Assembly (NCBI RefSeq): GCF_018320785.1
Contig: NC_054885.1
Coordinates: 8,196,921 to 8,260,920 of the forward strand
From: Cheilinus undulatus
Lineage: Eukaryota > Chordata > Actinopteri > Labriformes > Labridae
Reading direction: 5' to 3'
Length of the DNA stretch: 64,000 nucleotides
Shown: positions 23,560 through 35,300 of the stretch, in pieces
Layout: each line of letters opens with the position of its first letter
How positions within the stretch are numbered: the stretch's first letter is position 1
Translations under genes and position numbers: made by a program
Notes under the pieces: generated by a model
Database searches by the model: none
What the model saw: the letters and a program-made list of their open reading frames with translations, nothing else
What the model was told of the DNA's origin: nothing

Positions 23560-24230
23560 GGAGAGGTTTCTGCCATAAAGCCCAGATCAGTGGTTGGCTG
23601 CAGTGATAGTTGCCCTTCTGGTACTTTGTCCCATCTCCACACAGGATCTCTAGAGCTCAGTCAGAGTGACCATAGGGTTCTTGGTCACCTCTCTTGCTAA
23701 GACTTGTTCCCCCCTATTGCGCAGTTTGGCCGGCAACCAGCTCTTTTAAGAGTCCTGGTTGTGCGAAACTTCTTCTGAGTAAGAATCATGGAGGCCACTA
23801 TGCTTTTGGGAATCTTCAGTGCAGCAGAAATGTTTTTGTAGCCTTCCCCAGATCCACACCTGTCAACAATCCAGTCTCTGAGCTCTGCAGGCAGTTCCTT
23901 TGACCCCACGGCTTGGTTTTTGCTCTGATATGCATTGCCAGGTGTGAGTCCTTCTATAAAGAGATGTGTGCCTGTCTAAATAATGCCCAATCAGAGTGAT
24001 TTAGCACAGGTGGACTTCAATCAAGGTGTAGAAACATCTCAGCAAAGATCTAGAAAAATGGGAACCTGAGCCAAATCTCAAGTGTTTTGTAAAGTGTGAA
24101 TATTTATGCCTATGTGAAACTTAAGTTTTTATTCATATGCAAAAAACTTAAATCTTATTTTCACTTTTTTCATGATAGGTTATTGAGTGTAGATTAATGA
24201 AAATTAAAGAAAGTGAATAGGGTCTGAACA
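23560..24230 (-). mobile_element. Tc1-like transposon relic
   Basis: On the minus strand 23909-23697 keeps the N-terminal helix-turn-helix of a Tc1 transposase (MGSKELPAELRDWIVDRCGS, then GYKNISAALKIPKSIVASMI). Downstream of it the catalytic region is lost. The terminal part at 24100-24230 (actttttt-catgataggt, tgagtgtagattaatgaaa, gtgaatagggtctgaac) matches the ends of 10540-10935 and 47393-48694. Confidence 0.8.
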
Positions 24231-24640
24231 TTTCCCAAATGTACTCCTGGCTTCCTTTGGATCTACGTCTTCCACTGTTAACAAGTTAGCATGCTAAAGT
24301 CAGCACTCAGTAAAGTTACTTTGGTAGTTTCAGAGCTGGAAGAGTGAACAGTATATTTAACAGAATAAGCATTTTAAAGCCGTCTTCATCCTCAAAATCA
24401 GGGTTTATATAAAGCATATTTCTTTGACCTCTTCTCTTTCTGATACTGACACAAGACCCTGCTAAGAATTGATTTATACTGTAAGTATTGACTGAAACAA
24501 AAAAAACTTGTTTTAAAATGCAAAGTGAGTTGTAAATAATCAGAAATTAATCACAATTAAGAGTTGTAGTCATTCGACAGTCCTAATAAGCCTCCTGTGA
24601 GCGTAAATAAATGACACTAACATTAGCCCCGCCCACACTG

Positions 24641-24646
24641 TTTATT
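24641..24646 (-). terminator. socs7: Candidate distal polyadenylation signal of socs7 (AATAAA on minus strand)
   Basis: On the minus strand AATAAA is followed at once by CAGTGTGGGCGGGG, a G/T-rich element of the kind that follows cleavage sites. If used by socs7, its 3' UTR would run 4.7 kb from the stop at 29387, through several repeats. Inference only; a nearer site could be used. Confidence 0.35.
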
Positions 24647-26690
24647 AACAGGTGACTGCACAAAAATGACAGATTTCGACTCCACTGTCCCTCCACACAC
24701 ATATTTGTTCGCAATCAGTCCTTCAGTGTGCAGTTTTCAGATGTATTTGTGCCCCGCCCCCACCCTCTCTGTTTTGACATCATGGAAGTGTTCCCACAGG
24801 GTGCTCACGTCCCAGCTCCAGTGTTCCCAGTGCTCCCAGTCTCTCTGCTGGGGACAGAACTCCTTCAGTGTCTGAATCAAATAAATTCCAGTTTATCCAA
24901 ACACCAGCTTGTTCCAGTGAAACGCAGTTCAGTAGTCTTGGCCGTGAGCTTTCTTCTTCTACTGTTTTTTATTTTTTGGTAATGTCGCCACAGCAGTCGG
25001 TGCGGCCAGTCGCCTCTGGGATCCTGTGGATGTCTCCGATGAGGACATTTTTCTGGGTTTTTTTTGGTGTTTCATTGACAGTACAGTGATTTTTTTCAGT
25101 ACAAAAACATCAAAAACGTTCAGAAAACACACAAACATTCACCAGACTCTCCTCGAACTCAAATATCCACATTTTGTTTGAATTTTTGACACTTAAGGTC
25201 TGAACAAATCTTGATAGGTGGTTCAAACAGACTCTGACCTGCAGCCGGAGAGTTCTGACATTGAGACAAAATGTAAACAAACCTTAATCCTTCTGCTTAA
25301 ACTGTTTAAAGTTCCTGCAACCAAAAAGTCATATTCATTCACCAACATACCAAACTCAGCTGTAAATAATGTGGAAGTACCTTTAACGCTGCCTTCACCA
25401 GCATGGTAATAAATAACATTGTAAATAATAAAACCTTAAAACAACTTAAAGAATTCAACATTTGGATCTGATGTTAAATTGTCACAATACTTTAGATTTC
25501 AACAGATAACCAAAAATTGCAGGAAAATAACTACACACTCTGGATTGCACATTTCTGTGAACTAACCCTCAAATTACACATACTCTGTCTGCACAGTGAT
25601 ACACGTGTGAATTGCACAAAAACACTAACTGCTCCTTTTCTTGTCAATCTTTAAAATTCAGGAGAAAGGCTGGTAACCACTGCTCTAAAGTTTAAGGAAT
25701 TAAGATGAAGGGAAAAAGACTAAAACTCCGCTAACTTATCCATACATGTGGCCAAAATATTGACTGTAAAAATCAGCAGAAATGTTCATATCTGCCAATA
25801 CTGAAAATTAACTTTTGATACCAACTTCTGCTGATAGTAATATGACATCATGCATCCCTATTCCTGATATATTCATCCATGGTAGAAGCCAAAAAAATAA
25901 CAGAATAAAAAAACAAAAATGAAACACAAATCAACCTCAGAAAGGCAAATTGGTCCGCTATACTCTACCACAGGTCTACAATGATCTTGTGATCGCTAAT
26001 CTCCAGCTCCTCAGGGCTGCGCTGTGCTCCAAAAACAGATCCAGCGCCACCATCAGTTGGAGCAAAACCACTGCAAGTGTGGAACGCTGCAGACATGGAG
26101 TATGTGGAATTTGTAGATTTGACAATGTGACAAATTTGCAAGTTATTCTTAATGCATTCATTCCTTTCCAGTGAACCTGTCTTACAAAAAAACAGCTCCT
26201 TTTTGGAGTTTCTGTACTTTTTGATCCTATTGATTATTAAAAGAAGTTTTTAAAACACATGGTACTGAAAAGAATGGACATATCAAACATTTTGACAACC
26301 TTTATCGGACATTGACACTGAAGAGGTCTTTCTCAATCTGCTGGATTATTGTGATGAATCTTTAGCTGTGAGACTACATCTGAGTTTATCTTTAACCAAG
26401 CAAGATATGCTTAAAAACAAAACTTTTATGCACTTCTATCAAAAACACTGCAATAAAAACTATGATTGATGTATGTCTTTAATAAAAAAAGAGAAACCCA
26501 GGCACTGCAAACATGAAAAACTGAAAAATGGGGAATGAAATACTTAAAAAGTCTTTATCATAATTATGTCTAATTGTTTTTAAGTATTTCTTCCCTATTT
26601 TCATATCATGTCAGAAGTGCCTTGCTACCAGTCTTTTATATTGGACATTACTTCCTCCTGTTCTCCAATAGCAGCCAACTTTGCTTTACA
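24647..26690. other. No coding exon seen; possible socs7 3' UTR
   Basis: 24660-25430 looks non-repetitive and 25740-25880 resembles a fish hAT fragment. Short open frames on the plus strand (24666-24982) have no splice sites in phase or recognisable family. The plausible reading is distal socs7 3' UTR on the minus strand. Confidence 0.35.
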
Positions 26691-26904
26691 TTTAAGGTGG
26701 GCTCAGACTACATGATTTTTTTTGGTGGTTCCTGACAGCACCATGTCAGACTATGCAACCAAAGTCATGTTCCATCTTGGCCACACTACAAGTGTGACCC
26801 TGAACACTCATCGTATGCTGACTTTCTGTGCAGAACTTGAGCACAGCAGCGTAGATAGAACCCCCCTTGGGAGGCAAGAAGTGATTTCTGCAAAGAGAAA
26901 TGCT

Positions 26905-27310
26905 AAAAAGGCCATGTTTAGAGCTGTTTATGACTATGCAAAGTATTCAAAGTGCGATAATATAAACATTCTTTATCATTAAGCCACTTTTGTGTCCCAA
27001 AAGCAGTGAAATATTCTGGCAAGAGTTAAAAAAAAGCTTAAAAAAGCAAGGAGAAAGGGCAGCGGGCAGGGATTTAAAAAGGTTTCGTCTAAAGCCTGGA
27101 TGACGGTGTCACAATGCTCATGTATGGTCTGTCTCCACAAAGTGGGCCGACTTCAGGGTTTAGCTCATTAAACTCTGATCTTACCCATGTTTCCTCAGCT
27201 GAGGTCTGTCTCACCAACCTCCAGCCTCGCTACTTGGGACGGGAGATCCATCTCCTTTAAGAGATCCAGATCATTTGGCTCTGCTCAGTAGAGCTGGTTA
27301 TCTGGGTGCC
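26905..27310 (+). repeat. Dispersed repeat, copy A (inverted partner at 33640-34085)
   Basis: aaaggccatgttt, gactatgc, cacttttgtgtcccaaaagc, gtctgtctcaccaacctcca and gatccagatcatttgg occur here and, as reverse complements and in reverse order, at 33640-34085. The class is unknown. The segment begins near ggtgggctcagactacatg, a phrase seen at fish DNA-transposon ends. Confidence 0.7.
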
Positions 27311-27965
27311 AAATGGCTTTATATGTGGTACTAAGGATGGGTATCGAAATCTGTTATCGACATGGTACCAACACATCCAATACCTACCGGACCGAATTAC
27401 AACACAAATATCGATACTTCAATTTGACACCTTTCGTATTGAACGCAAAAGATACCTTAAATTCTTCCGCTAACTTTCAACACACTTCTACTCTAAAAAG
27501 TATTGATTTAGGCACTGTTATTAGGAAAAAAACATACCTCACAATACTTAGTACCAGCGTGGCTTTTTAAATGTGGATTATATAATGACGTCGGATGGAG
27601 GAAAGGAAACTGGCACTCAAACGGGAGCTAGCTACCGCAGTTGACATAAAAGAGCCATATTGTAGCAATGTAGAAATGTTATTGGATTTTTTTCTTTTTT
27701 GGGTTCCTGTTAGAAGGTTAGATGAACATCTCAGCTCAAAAAAAAAAAAATTCTGGCTACTATTTGAAGTATCAGGCTTTATGGGGTAAAATGCACGTTT
27801 ATGATCTAATGAGGGAGAAAAGCCGTTAAATGCGACCCTGGCAGCCTGGTCTATGTATCCCAGCATGCTTTGTGCAGTGAAGCGGCATGCAATACACGTA
27901 GAACAGGGGGAATAATTTTGAATCTCATCTGGTCAGAAGCCAAGTGTGATGGCAGCGGCTACACT

Positions 27966-28378
27966 TAAAGGTGCAGTTTGTAAAATTGGGGTATATCAGC
28001 CACACAAAACAGTCAGATTCTAGACTGGGATGCTCACTTCTGGTGGTAGCAGTAGCAAGCAGTGGGGTAAAAAAAAAAAGGTTTGTGTTATTCGGTCCCT
28101 TCTGTGGTACTGTAGAAACATGCAAGATGGCTGACTCCATATGAATGAAATGTATGTATGAATAAATGAGTAAATGTATGTATGAATAAAAGGTTGATTC
28201 TTAGTTAAAAAATCATGTCACTCAAGTGTCATTCAGTCATGTCAACATTGTCATATATTGAGGTGATTTAACGCTAATTTAGAGAGGCCTACTTAGAAAT
28301 ATTATGTTTCACTTTCACCGAGTTTGCTCCACTAAATGCTAACAGGCTAAATAATGCACACTGCTCCTTTAAGGTCAT
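27966..28378. mobile_element. MITE-like element with ttaaaggtgcagt termini
   Basis: Left end ttaaaggtgcagtttgtaaa and right end cacactgctcctttaag are imperfect inverted repeats. A second, inverted copy covers about 38236-38441, sharing tctgtggtactgtagaaac and atgcaagatggctgactc, and ending gactgcacctttaaag. No coding capacity. Superfamily not determined. Confidence 0.6.
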
Positions 28379-28454
28379 GACTGTGCATGTGTCAGCATTC
28401 TATACCTGTATTTTGGTTGCACTTGTATAAAGGGCCAATCCAACTCTGTAGTTG

Positions 28455-28660
28455 AAAAATACACATCACAGTGTGTCTAACTGGGCGCCAGGGGTCTACT
28501 TGTTAGCTTGCAAGCCCTGGATACAATGATGTTTTTCCTTGAAGGGACAGCCAACCTGTGACTTATCACTTTCCAGTGTCTCGCCCTATTTCAACTCTAT
28601 CCACTGACCTTTCTCTCTTATAAATAGCCTAAAAGTAAAATCAAAAAGTGCCTTGTACAT
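28455..28660 (+). mobile_element. Degraded tRNA-derived SINE
   Basis: Same body as the SINE at 4300-4498 in a worse state: cgccctatttcaactctatc, cactgacctttctctcttat, aaatagcctaaaagtaaaatc. Head boxes are barely visible. Confidence 0.4.
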
Positions 28661-29386
28661 AAGATTTAACAGTAAATATTTTCCTGTATGGATCAAACAA
28701 CAGGGGAAGAATTTGGAGTAATTTATCCTCCTTAAATAACAAATTTCTGCTGAGAAAGACCTCCAGTGTTGTGGTGTACTTTTTTACATTGCAGCAGGTT
28801 TAAATCTTCAGGCATCAGACACTAAAGGATCCCAGAGGCGACTAAAAGTGTCTCTCCTCTCACAGAGGTGCTTTGTTTTGTTGGGTTTTTTTTGTTTTTT
28901 TTTAGCGATTTAGCATCTTTGCTAACAGTGATGTCATGTGTCCTTTAGTCCAGCTGCTCAGTGATGACATCATAAGAGAGGCGGGGTCTCCACATCCCCT
29001 GTCCCTCCCCTGTCGACTCTCCACGAAGCGATCGGAGCACTCAGAGGAGGGCGGATCATCTGAAACCCGCCTGGATACAGGACCGAGCGAAGCGAGCTGA
29101 TTGGCTGCACTCTGTGAGTCCGGGTTGAAATGTATGAACGTCCTTCAGTGATCAAGTGTCCAAAAAAACGCAGAAAAATCACAGAAAAGAAAAAGACTGG
29201 AGAGGAAGAGAGAGAGAACACGGTGAGAAGAGGAAACATTAAATTCTAACATTGATTAGTAAAAGTTTAAGAAACATCTACTAGTCTTATCCTTAGAAAT
29301 GTCCTCATCGACTGACTGCTATATTTACATTTGACTGATCTATTCTAAGTTCAAAGTGACTCACGTGGTCCTCTGAGCCTCCAGTG

Positions 29387-32300
29387 CTACGTTTGAGACG
29401 GGACCCCCGGCTGGCTGCTTGGCTCTGCCCCCCTCTCCTTCAGCAGGGGGCTGATCTCTTCCTCAGGGTCATAGTAATAAAACTTCCTCAGGTAGGAGAT
29501 CAGAGGCCTGAGAAGACAGAGAGATCACAGGTTCTTGAAAGACCGTGTACTGGCTCACAGGCCAAGAGTATCTTTACCGTAGGAAATAAAATGTGTTTTT
29601 GTGGCACATTAACATCTGTTTAAGTACATCTAATTGAGTAAATAGCTTTCATTGTCCTGTGAAAAGGTATTTACCGCCTTTGTAATTACAGATTTTTTGC
29701 ATATTTGTCATATTTCAATGTTTCAGATCATATAAAAACTTCATTCTGCATTTAGTCGTATTACCTCTGTCTAACATCAAAAAAATGTTGACTATAAGAA
29801 ACATTTAAGTTTGGCAAATATGCAAAAAAAAAAGAAAAAAAAAGAAATCAGGAGCAGAGCAAATACTTTTCCCCAGTACTGTAGCTGTTTTAGCATAAAT
29901 ATTTAACTGTGGAACAGTTTTGTATTTCATGTCCTTTTGTGTATTTTGCTTGTGTTTGTTATTAAATGTATGCTGGTTTTTTTGCTTGTCTCTCTGTCCT
30001 TACTGTGATTCATGAAGCACTTTGTAACTGTGGTTTTTAAGAGTGCTTCATAGATGAAGTTCATTTTTATATCATTTATCTGGGTCTAAAGAAAATGTCA
30101 CTTTAACTGAAAATTATCTGTCATTGACCGATTTTTGAGACGGATGACGGAAAATTTTGAAGGCTGTCTGTTAGGGATGATAATCGAGAACTGGTTCCAG
30201 TTGAGAACTTTTTGAGGTGTTGCAGTCAGTGACGCGAACAAGAACAGAAAAGCCAAGGAAGTAAACATGGAAGACAGTCGCAAAAACAGACGGTCAAAAG
30301 TGTGGCTTTTTTGTACAAGGTTTCAATTTAGTCTTAGACTTCCAGAGAGACAGGATCCAGAGACTAGTTTAATATTTATTTAAAGGTTTTATCTCTTTCA
30401 AGAAAATCCGCAGTAGTGTTGTATTTTAATTTGAGTTCAGAGACTGAAGATCCAGAGAGCAGTTTGTTTAAACTGAGACATTTCCAACGAAAAAGAGATT
30501 TTTTGTATATTTTGGCATGTAGGGATGCACAATATTATCAGTCTGGTATCGGCAGATATCAAAATTTCTGCAGATATTTACATCCGATATTTTGCCTGTG
30601 TATTTCAGCATAGACTGTAAATTTTGTCCATACATACTAATAAATTAGTGGAGTTTCAGGCTGAACCAACAGACCTATGTCATTTGTGGTCATTTTTTTT
30701 AATTTATCCTCATTCTTTAAACTTTAAAGTGTTTTTTAAGGACTAAAGTTTCTTTGGTCCTCCTCAAACCTAAAAGTGTGTCCACAAGGACTGAAATTTC
30801 TTGTCTGAAAAGCATACTTAACTATCAATATTGTTATCCCTATTAGCATGTTTTTCTCCTAAACACTTGATGTTCAACTTTTTTATTTATCAAAACTGTT
30901 AATTATTATGCATTACATTATACATTATAGCCAGTAATTGAAGTGTGTTTGTCACTGACTCTTATTGAAGGTGGCATACATCTTGTTCAGAGAGACTCAG
31001 TAAAATTTAAGTTCATAACAGTGAAATCCTTTACAGTCCAAAATTCACAGGAAGTAATTGATAAGGGAATTTTTAATGGCACTGATATTAAGACTGAATG
31101 ATTTGGGAAAATAATGTAATTGCAACTATTTTTCCAACACTGCAATTTCAATTTGCAATACGATTACTTTTAAATTTCCTTATCTTGTGTAATTTTAGCC
31201 AGTGTAAGCAATAAATCATTCTATCACTTAATCAGCATGATATCAAATAGATCACTTTAGGGCTGAATGATTTGTTTTCAAATGCAATTGCAATCGTTTC
31301 AACTCATTACAAATTAGATACAAACTGTTGTCAGTTTGTCAACTGTTGTCAACACAAAAATAAGAAAGTAGGATTTTTGTAAACTATTAAAAAATAGAGA
31401 AATTTAAAAATTAAAGAAATTGACACCTCAATGTTTGCATGATACATAGAGCATTGTATTTTGCTGCAAAAAAATAGATTAACCAGTATTTTGACACATT
31501 TCAGGTTAAAGAATTGTTGCAGCTTCTGCGATGTGAAAATTGCAGGAGGCTATATTGCGATTTAATCTAAGTTTCAATGTCTTGCCCAGCCCTAACTGGT
31601 ATCTACAAAATCGTATCAATTCCCACCCCTAATCTGTCATTTTGACTGATTGCAAAAAATGCATTTCAGCGCACTCACACAGAGCTTTTCTATTTCACAC
31701 ACGTGACCTATTGAGGAGGATATTTAATCAATAAAACAATCCTGTAGTCTGTGGGATCATCACATAAACTCATTTCTTTGGTTTTTGTTATGTAATCGCT
31801 GAACACTAAAAGAGAAACTTTATCAAAATACAAAAAAAGGGAACTTTATGGATTCTTTAGAATGTGGAAGTGGGTGTAAATACTGAAACTGAACTTTGTT
31901 TTTGGAGGTGAAAGATCAGCAGAAACTAAATTTAATATCTGGGACTTTCTAGAGTTTCAACATTTTTTAAGATTTTTTCATGTTCTGTTTCTGCAAAACA
32001 ACAGAAAAGTAGCACTCGCTGAACTACGGAGGCATTTCTGCTTTCATCTGTTTAAGTTTACAGCTTCTCTGTTGCACATTTTTTTACTATTCTGACTTTT
32101 ATACATCTTATTCTATTACATTTTAGTTCCCTAACAATAAGAGCTCTACTTTTTCATTTCATAACCCTTTATTCTGCTTCTGTTTTCATTGTCTTGCACT
32201 AATTCATTGAGATCTCTGGCTGATGTCTTATATGGTTCTGTTTTAATCAACAATTTCATATTTACTGTCATTTATTTCTCTGTTTTTTCTCTCTGGGTCA

Positions 32301-35300
32301 TCAGAAATAAAGCAGATGAACATGAACTCACGTGGGCAGCGGCAGCTCCTGGATGTGGTCGATGCGGACGAGCTGTCTGATGCAGAAGCGACACAGATGC
32401 TGCAGAGACTTCACGCTGCTAAACCTGGAGACCGGGTACAGGAGCTGCACCGGGGTTGGGGGCAGACCTGAGGATCACCAAAAAAAAAAAAAAAACATAG
32501 TTCAACAACAGCTCTTACTAAACGACATAAAACACATGGAGGAATAAATGAGCAATGAGTCAGAGATGGAGACAGACGAGCTATGCAAAGAAAATCCGAC
32601 AGTTTGTGGAGATAAGAAGATTAGACCAGTGGATGCAGGCAGGTAGAAACAGAGCAGTAGGACAGGGACGGGTAGGTAGAGGAAACATTTGGAGAGACAG
32701 ACAAGTGAAAGGATGTAGACAGATTAGTGGAGACTAAAGCCTGACATCTTATTGGAAAAATGGAAACAACATTAAACAAGATCGGTAACCTGACACCCCA
32801 GATAGACTGTTTCATATATCCATTAGATGAATATATCTCACATTCATCAGGGAAAGCTCCCATTGAAATTGTCTGGACTTTTCAAGGAATTTTCAGAGAT
32901 GATTTGACGAATTCTAAACGAGGTAGTAGACATTCACAGCTCCGTTAAGAATTGTGAGCTCAACAGGCAAATGCTCTTTTAGCTTACAAACAGTGGAGCT
33001 TGTTGTTGGATAAAACTCATGCTGAGGCCGGTCAGGAGAAGGGCAAAAATATCTTTTCTGCTAAGAAAGGTAAGAGTTGCTCTTTGCTCTTGTTGTAATA
33101 AAGAAAACATGGCCCAGATCTAGTAACACTGCCATTATACTATAGGTTGTTTGCGATCCTGAATGTCTGTTGAGGGTCAGGAGGTTGAGGCAGCCATTAG
33201 GAATGAATGGGAACAAAGGAAAGTTAGTACTTTACAGCTCTAAATGGACCTGTACGCTGCAATTATCATCAGAAAATTTCCACAGAAACTGAATACGACC
33301 CCTACGCTAAAGATAAAGGTGATTTTTTTTTAACCATAATTTAACAGATTTACCTGGCATGGAGGCGATCATTATCAAAAATTACTCAATCCAGCAGACC
33401 TCTTAACATCTAGTGTTGTCTAGCCAGATAAAGAGAGACCAGAGTCTAGAGGAGTCGCGTACTGAGCTAAGAGGCTCAAACATGCTTTAATTTGAAACGG
33501 TGATGTACGATGGGCAGAATAAACCTTGTGGGGTAAGAGACAGAGTAACTGTGTGTGCTAGCCACAGTAGCTAGCTCTTGTTTGTGTGCCAGTGTCCTTT
33601 CCTCTATCCTTTGTTGTTATTTAACCCATATTTTAAAGCCAAACTGTTACCAAATGAAGAGCCATTTAGGAGCCAACAAGCAGCTCTATTGCTGAGACAA
33701 ATGATCTGGATCTCTTAAAAGAGACAGATATCCAGTAGCTACGAGTGAGACTGGAGGTTGGTGAGACAGACATCAGTTAAGGAAGAACAGGCAAGATCAG
33801 AGTATAATGTGCTAAACCATGAAAAACTGTACTGAACCAATCCAGACCACTTTTTGGAGACAGATCATACACGAGTGTTGTGTAACACTGCTTGTCCAGA
33901 CTTCAAACAGAGGTGTTCATAATTCCTGCATGGTGCCGTTTCACCATGAGGTTTTAATGTTTTTTTTCCTTGAATGTTTCACTACTTTAGGGACACAAAA
34001 GTAGCTTAAGAATTAAGAATGCTTTTGTTTTAGCACTTTGGATGCTTGGCATAGTCGTAAAAAGTTAAAAACATGGCCTTTTGGTACCAGCTTCCAGTAA
34101 GACTAAGGGCCAATCCCATTTCTACCCCTTAACCCTTCCCCTTAGCCCCTGAAACAGAGTGGTAAGGTTTAGGGATGAAAACCTTCCCTTAAGAAACGAG
34201 ATGCCATGATTGCTGTTCATCATCACATATTTGCCGATAAACAGTGCGTCATCAGAGGTGACAATAAAGCTTTGACCATCTTGTTCACACTGTGGATCTC
34301 TGTGTTGATCTTCTCCATACCGTTATTAGCTCTGGTTTACACGTGTACATACTAGGGCTGAATAATTTGAGAAAATAATCTAATTGCGATTTTTCTACCA
34401 AATGTTGCAATTGCGATTTTATATGCAATTGTCTCTCAAGTTCCTTATCTTATGTATTTTCCAACAAAAAACAAGCAATAATATATTCAAAACTACAACC
34501 AACAAAATATTAGATTAAACTAGGGCTGAACAATTGTGAAAAAATATCCAACTGTGATGACTTTGATTCACTTTGCATATTAGATATGAACTGTTGTATT
34601 TAAGGGAATGATCATTTTTATATAATTCTCATATTTAACATAAAATAACATACACAAATGAAGAAAATAGGATTTTTTTGGTACACTATTTTAAAAATAT
34701 ACCACTAGAATGATTGCATGATGTGTAATGCGGAATGTCCCTGGGGCAAAAAAAAAAAAAAGTTTTAAAATGGTATTTTGACACAAATTTCAGGTTAAAA
34801 AATATTGCACCTTCTGCGATTTGAAAATTGCAGCAGGCTATATTGCGATTTAATCTCATTTGCAATTAATTGCCCAGCCCTAGTACAATAAACTAGTAGC
34901 TAAAGATTTTTTAAAAAAATGTATTTTCCATAATCAGTTATAAATGTGGAAAATATTTACATATATGTGCCTCCATTAGTGGTTGTGATATTTCGCAAGT
35001 GAACGCGCTGCATGGTGGGAAATTCATCAAACCCTTTGGTTTCAAGTGTGGTCCTGAAAAATCTTCGTTTCAAAGGCTATGTAGCCCTTAACCCTTGATT
35101 AAAAAGAGAATTGGAATACCCCTTCACCTGCGCTGACATGTAAAATATTCAACACTTTAAAAAGTGTAATTTAACTATGTAATGTGGATCAATAGAAACA
35201 CTTTTAAAGTGTTAAATTAACAACAACCTGGTTGGAGAGCTTTCCTCTTGTTGTTCTTGCCGATAAGGAAAGATACTATAATACTGTACAACTCCACAGT

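Noticed and set aside
24666-24982. Possible short gene on the plus strand (69-84 codons)
   Set aside because: No recognisable family, no supporting splice sites, and position and strand fit a socs7 3' UTR better.
25008-28845. An 18-base exact inverted match (aggatcccagaggcgact) between 25008-25025 and about 28827-28844
   Set aside because: Curious, but a match near this length is close to what chance allows in 64 kb, and similarity does not extend on either side.
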